Source: Acidobacteriota bacterium (GTDB lineage Bacteria; Acidobacteriota; Blastocatellia; Pyrinomonadales; Pyrinomonadaceae). Taken from it: a DNA stretch of 37,247 nucleotides. The stretch is from the NCBI GenBank assembly GCA_019247455.1, contig JAFAOW010000236.1:1-37247 (forward strand), in the 5' to 3' direction. Below, one piece after another: positions 34,139 through 37,247 of the stretch (position 1 is the stretch's first letter; each line of letters begins with the position of its first letter). A program made the translations under genes and the position numbers. The notes beneath the pieces are model-generated. The model searched no databases. It was not told the origin of the DNA and worked only from the letters and a program-made list of their open reading frames with translations.

Positions 34139-34810
34139 CTAAACAACGTGCCCGTCACGCATCTGTATCGTACGCGTACACACCGCCGCCGCCTCCGGGT
34201 TGTGCGTGATCATTATGATCGTCTGACCGAGCTTTTGATTAAGCTCCTTGAACATATCAAGAACGATCTGCGAATTCTCAGTGTCAAGATTTCCCGTCGG
34301 TTCGTCCGCGAGAATGATCGCCGGGCTATTTACCACCGCCCGAGCGAGTGCAACACGCTGCTGCTCGCCGCCGGACAATTCCAGCGGCTTATGGTGCATT
34401 TTATCCTCAAGCTTTAGCAGCCTCAAGACCTCTCGCCGCTTGTCGCTGCTCTTGGAACCGTCGCCGGTGTGTATCTTTTCGGCCAGCTTGAGATTTCCCT
34501 CAGCCGACAGCGTCGGGAATAGGTTGAACCTTTGAAACACGAAACCGATCTTTCGCCGGCGAATGTCCGTTCGACGGGCGTCGGACACCTTCGAAAGGTC
34601 CTCGCCATCGATAACAATACTGCCGCTCGTCGGGCTCAAAAGCCCGCCCATCAAATGGAGCAACGTCGATTTTCCGCAACCCGACGGGCCCATAATGGCG
34701 ACGAATTCCCCCTCATTCACCTCGAGTGTGACACCGCGGAGCGCGGGTACCGATATCTTGCCTACGCGATAGGACTTCGCTAGGTCGACCGTGCTAAGGA
34801 TCGCTGTCAT
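34139..34810 (-). CDS. ABC transporter ATPase of the LolD/MacB/FtsE type
   Basis: The 223-residue ATPase has all motifs of the type VII (mechanotransmission) exporter ATPases: Walker [10 protein letters not shown] (residues 41-49), Q-loop [17 protein letters not shown], signature [14 protein letters not shown], Walker [13 protein letters not shown], and the H-loop ITHNPEAA. LolD drives extraction of lipoproteins by LolC/LolE, MacB exports other substrates, and FtsE acts in division. Here neighbours with LolA- and LolB-like folds favour a lipoprotein role. No FtsX/LolC-type permease is encoded in the operon, so a partner must be elsewhere. Its ATG overlaps the upstream stop in ATGA. Confidence 0.93.
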   Translation of the reverse strand: MTAILSTVDLAKSYRVGKISVPALRGVTLEVNEGEFVAIMGPSGCGKSTLLHLMGGLLSPTSGSIVIDGEDLSKVSDARRTDIRRRKIGFVFQRFNLFPTLSAEGNLKLAEKIHTGDGSKSSDKRREVLRLLKLEDKMHHKPLELSGGEQQRVALARAVVNSPAIILADEPTGNLDTENSQIVLDMFKELNQKLGQTIIMITHNPEAAAVCTRTIQMRDGHVV

Positions 34811-35889
34811 TTGTCGTCGTGATTGGTCGCGATCTTGGTATTTGCGTTCGGATTTGCCTGAAGGGCTTCACGCAATTTTTTGTCGAGATCTACTTCCTCG
34901 AGGCCCCAGGAATTTTCGAGAACGAACGCAGTGTCAGGAAACTTAGTGCCAATGGTCACTTCCACAGGGGACTGATATGTGAGACGCATCGCATACCGCT
35001 CCTTGGGCCGCGTCACCAGGATCTCCAGCGGAAGATTCGCGTAATCAGGTGTATCCGTGAGATTTCCCTGTTTGCCGTAAACAATGTCAGATTCGATCTC
35101 GCCCTTCTTATCGAAGATCTGCTGGCGAGCAAGCCTGATCGCTCCAACACGGTCGAACCAGAATCGCCGTTTGATCATTAGCCCGCCATCCTGCAAACGG
35201 GCAAATTCGTCCAGAAGGTAGAATCCTCGCATCACCATGCGAGTGGGGGATTTACTGCTCTGGGTGGTATCCTCCTCAGCTTCATAGATCGTGCTTTGTG
35301 TGTAAAGGTTGGCTTGCTGATCGATCGGCCGAACAAGCAGAGCGTCCGTAAAATGCTGCGGTCTCAAATTAGCAAACGCATTTACCTTTTGCCCGCTATT
35401 CTTGGCGTCTTCGAGTTCTTCTTTACTCAACGTCTTCTGAAGCTTGGAATAATCGGCGTTGTTGGTACCCTTGACGAATTTCTTGAACTTTCCGCCTGCT
35501 CCGTCTTGTAAGATCGCCACTCGAAAAGTCTCACCATCGGAAGTCATTTGTGCCACATCTGATCCCACAACAGGAACCGATACTTTCAGACGGATCTTTG
35601 CAGGCCGTTGCACGACGACCTCGCCGGGAGCCTCGCGATACACCTCTTTACTACCGAACGCGGCGAAGGAGTTATCTTCAAATTTGAGGTACATCTTCGC
35701 CCGCATCGAGTCGACCTTCGCAAAACGATCGACCTCCTTCATCAGATCGGCTTGGCTGGCGTCCGTGACCGCAGGAACAGCGGCGGTCTTCTCCTTGGTC
35801 TTTACGATCCCGCACGAGGCGCTGAAAAGAGAGAGTGCGGCTATCACCACCGCACTGCCATAATACCTTTCCCAGTTCGTCGACTTCAT
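34807..35889 (-). CDS. DUF4292/LolB-like lipoprotein
   Basis: From the ATG at 35889 the product is 360 residues, with a lipoprotein signal ending in the lipobox LFSASC. The mature protein is beta-rich with a LolA/LolB-like pattern: [36 protein letters not shown], a [15 protein letters not shown] strand, then [35 protein letters not shown] and a [20 protein letters not shown] end. This resembles DUF4292 outer-membrane lipoproteins thought to have the LolB fold (assignment by pattern, moderate confidence). It is the first gene of the Lol-like operon, translationally coupled to the ATPase by a 4-base overlap. Confidence 0.8.
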   Translation of the reverse strand: MKSTNWERYYGSAVVIAALSLFSASCGIVKTKEKTAAVPAVTDASQADLMKEVDRFAKVDSMRAKMYLKFEDNSFAAFGSKEVYREAPGEVVVQRPAKIRLKVSVPVVGSDVAQMTSDGETFRVAILQDGAGGKFKKFVKGTNNADYSKLQKTLSKEELEDAKNSGQKVNAFANLRPQHFTDALLVRPIDQQANLYTQSTIYEAEEDTTQSSKSPTRMVMRGFYLLDEFARLQDGGLMIKRRFWFDRVGAIRLARQQIFDKKGEIESDIVYGKQGNLTDTPDYANLPLEILVTRPKERYAMRLTYQSPVEVTIGTKFPDTAFVLENSWGLEEVDLDKKLREALQANPNANTKIATNHDDK

Positions 35890-36012
35890 TCGAATCTGAT
35901 GTAAACGCAACAACTTACAGTTGCAGCCTAAACTAAAGGCAGCCACGCGTTTGGAGGGAACACGGGGTCACTAAACGGAAGATAATACCACTTCAAAAAC
36001 CTATATTCTAGC

Positions 36013-36058
36013 CCGCAAAAACGCGGGGCCCCGGCCTTTCCTGGCCTAGATCCCCGCG
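36013..36058 (-). terminator. Intrinsic terminator of the cytochrome oxidase operon
   Basis: The stem CGCGGGG (36022-36028) with CCCCGCG (36052-36058) encloses a smaller GGCC hairpin. Read leftward it is followed by TTTTT, 21 bases after the stop of the subunit IV gene. Confidence 0.82.
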
Positions 36059-36079
36059 AATCAATATTCGAGAAGCTGC

Positions 36080-36409
36080 CTAGTTGGAAAAAACGCCCGT
36101 GTTACGCGTGAGATAATCCTGCATGGTGTAGGCGAACATGATCGCGAGCCAGAAAAAACTGCCCACACAAGCCAGCCAGATCAGCCGCGGACTCCACCGA
36201 ACGTGCATGAAAAACAGCATCACGCAGGTCATCTTTGTAAAGGCGATGAGAAGGGCGACGAGCGTATTAGCACCCGGGAAGATGAAATCAAGATCCACCG
36301 TCGCGACAAAATAGGTAAGGATCGTCCCGACCACGAGGACGGCAAAAACGGCCAGATAACCGGGTATCCCGATATGGCCTTCGCCTGAATCTATGTGTTT
36401 CTCCGACAT
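36080..36409 (-). CDS. Cytochrome c oxidase subunit IV (prokaryotic type)
   Basis: This small 109-residue inner-membrane protein has three helices (about 16-37, 45-68 and 78-100). The conserved middle segment NTLVALLIAFTKMTCVMLFFMHVRWSP is typical of prokaryotic subunit IV of the caa3/bo3 group (the K..C.M..FMH.R pattern). It assists assembly or stability of the terminal oxidase that reduces oxygen. It starts one base after the stop of the subunit III gene, so the two are co-transcribed. The operon ends here at a strong terminator. Confidence 0.92.
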   Translation of the reverse strand: MSEKHIDSGEGHIGIPGYLAVFAVLVVGTILTYFVATVDLDFIFPGANTLVALLIAFTKMTCVMLFFMHVRWSPRLIWLACVGSFFWLAIMFAYTMQDYLTRNTGVFSN

Positions 36410-36410
36410 A

Positions 36411-37247
36411 TTATCCGTGCATAAAATGCCGCCCTAACAAATAAAGCAGCGGGAAAAGGAATATCCAAACAATGTCGACAAAGTGCCAATAAAGACCTGA
36501 CATTTCGACCGGCATGTAGTAATCACCGTTATAGTTGCCCTTATAAGCGGTCCACAGCAGCCAGGTCATGAGGATGAGCCCGACGATCATGTGTAGGGCG
36601 TGCAGGCCGGTCATCACGAAGTACAGATAATAGAAGATACGGACCTTGTCGCGGAACTTGTCAGCGTCGATCTCTCCATTGGAAAAGTACCCTATCTTCT
36701 CTGACTGTGTAAGAAAGTTATGCTCCTGGCCCAGCTTTGCCAGAGAACAATCGGTCCAAATGAATTCCCCTCGCGGATTCGGATGCTGTTCGGCCGCCGC
36801 ATTATGGTCGACCTCCCAACATGGTTTCGCGGGTCCCTCATGCCCAGGGGCCATGGGAACGCGCTTGTTCAACCCGGCCACCGGGACCAGGCCATGATTG
36901 TACTTGTCCGTATATTCGATCGCCTTTACGCCCAGAAAGGTCGCGCCGAAGGCCATCGTCAAGATGATCAGCACCACCTGCATCATCCGGTTGCCCTTTT
37001 GGGCGTAATAGACGGTCAGGGCCATCGTCAGCGAACTGACGATCAGCACGAGCGTATTCAGCCCGCCCCAAAAGGCATCGAGGTGATTTGACCCCGCAGC
37101 AAAGGCCATCGGGTACTTGCTTCGATAAACGAGATAGGCTGTAAAGAGGCCGCCGAAGAACATGATCTCCTGCACGAGGAACATCCACATTCCTATGGAT
37201 ACGCTCTCCTCCTGCTGACCCATGTCATCGAACTGATGCTGGAGCCC
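36411..37247 (-). CDS. ctaE: Cytochrome c oxidase subunit III (5' end outside window)
   Basis: Subunit III of the heme-copper oxidase. The frame is open to the right edge and reads [12 protein letters not shown], typical residues just after the start of caa3-type subunit III, so the true start lies beyond 37247. Helix motifs are [42 protein letters not shown], a [23 protein letters not shown] segment, [20 protein letters not shown], and [20 protein letters not shown]. Between the third and fourth helices lies an unusually long soluble loop of about 75 residues with two cysteines (PAKPCWEVD and WTDCSLAK). Neighbouring subunits I and II are presumably upstream, outside the window. Confidence 0.93.
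   Translation of the reverse strand, partial: GLQHQFDDMGQQEESVSIGMWMFLVQEIMFFGGLFTAYLVYRSKYPMAFAAGSNHLDAFWGGLNTLVLIVSSLTMALTVYYAQKGNRMMQVVLIILTMAFGATFLGVKAIEYTDKYNHGLVPVAGLNKRVPMAPGHEGPAKPCWEVDHNAAAEQHPNPRGEFIWTDCSLAKLGQEHNFLTQSEKIGYFSNGEIDADKFRDKVRIFYYLYFVMTGLHALHMIVGLILMTWLLWTAYKGNYNGDYYMPVEMSGLYWHFVDIVWIFLFPLLYLLGRHFMHG

Noticed and set aside
35911-35923. Short palindrome CAACT-TAC-AGTTG upstream of the DUF4292-like gene
   Set aside because: Five-base arms are common by chance, and no promoter elements could be placed around it.

Overview
This window looks like chromosomal DNA of a mesophilic, Gram-negative-type member of the Acidobacteriota, probably Blastocatellia/Pyrinomonadaceae. The main evidence is a tandem pair of secreted VWFA-related proteins of the acidobacterial type, plus an S46 dipeptidyl-peptidase, LolA/LolB-like envelope proteins, a caa3-type oxidase and a full-length Sua5. 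The phylum call is inference from gene content. I see no rRNA, tRNA, CRISPR array, insertion sequence, phage gene or replication origin. The region is densely coded: no gap between genes exceeds about 190 bases.

Layout. 1-2.1 kb: C-terminal part of an S46 peptidase, a CAP-domain protein and the peptidoglycan glycosyltransferase mtgA. 2.1-2.26 kb: an intergenic region flanked by a 34-base inverted repeat. 2.26-7.3 kb: glgC, then a leftward run of serine hydrolase and two VWFA proteins. 7.4-13.3 kb: a small unknown protein, a Gfo/Idh/MocA dehydrogenase divergent from an ArnT-like glycosyltransferase, sua5 and uvrC. 13.4-17 kb: a small membrane protein, an AraC-type regulator with a VOC protein, a secreted ARPP-1-like protein and a DUF4436-like membrane protein. 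17-23.5 kb: a long leftward block of a CNNM/CBS protein, eno, a HEAT-like protein, a small P-loop kinase, a GNAT acetyltransferase, a phosphoglycerate-mutase-like protein and tdk. 23.6-27.6 kb: rightward TlpA-like lipoprotein, GH15 glucoamylase-type enzyme and pyk. 27.6-33.1 kb: membrane protein, VIT-family transporter, TPR protein, FMN reductase, exported DsrE protein, secreted coiled-coil protein and a radical SAM enzyme. 33.2-35.9 kb: a four-gene operon resembling a lipoprotein-localisation module. 36-37.2 kb: cytochrome oxidase subunits IV and III, the latter cut by the window end.

How the genes fit together. glgC makes ADP-glucose for glycogen and the GH15 enzyme could release glucose from alpha-glucans. 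eno and pyk are the last two glycolytic steps. The mutase-like protein beside eno would be the preceding step, but it has lost five of the seven metal ligands of the true enzyme, so it is probably not an active mutase. This is the strongest oddity here. Second is the operon pairing a LolB/DUF4292-like lipoprotein, a LolD-type ATPase, a 62-residue membrane protein and a LolA-like protein with no permease gene. Third is the mirrored leader sequence placing the same repeat immediately in front of both mtgA and glgC. A decayed copy of the 5' end of the FMN reductase gene lies upstream of the DsrE gene.
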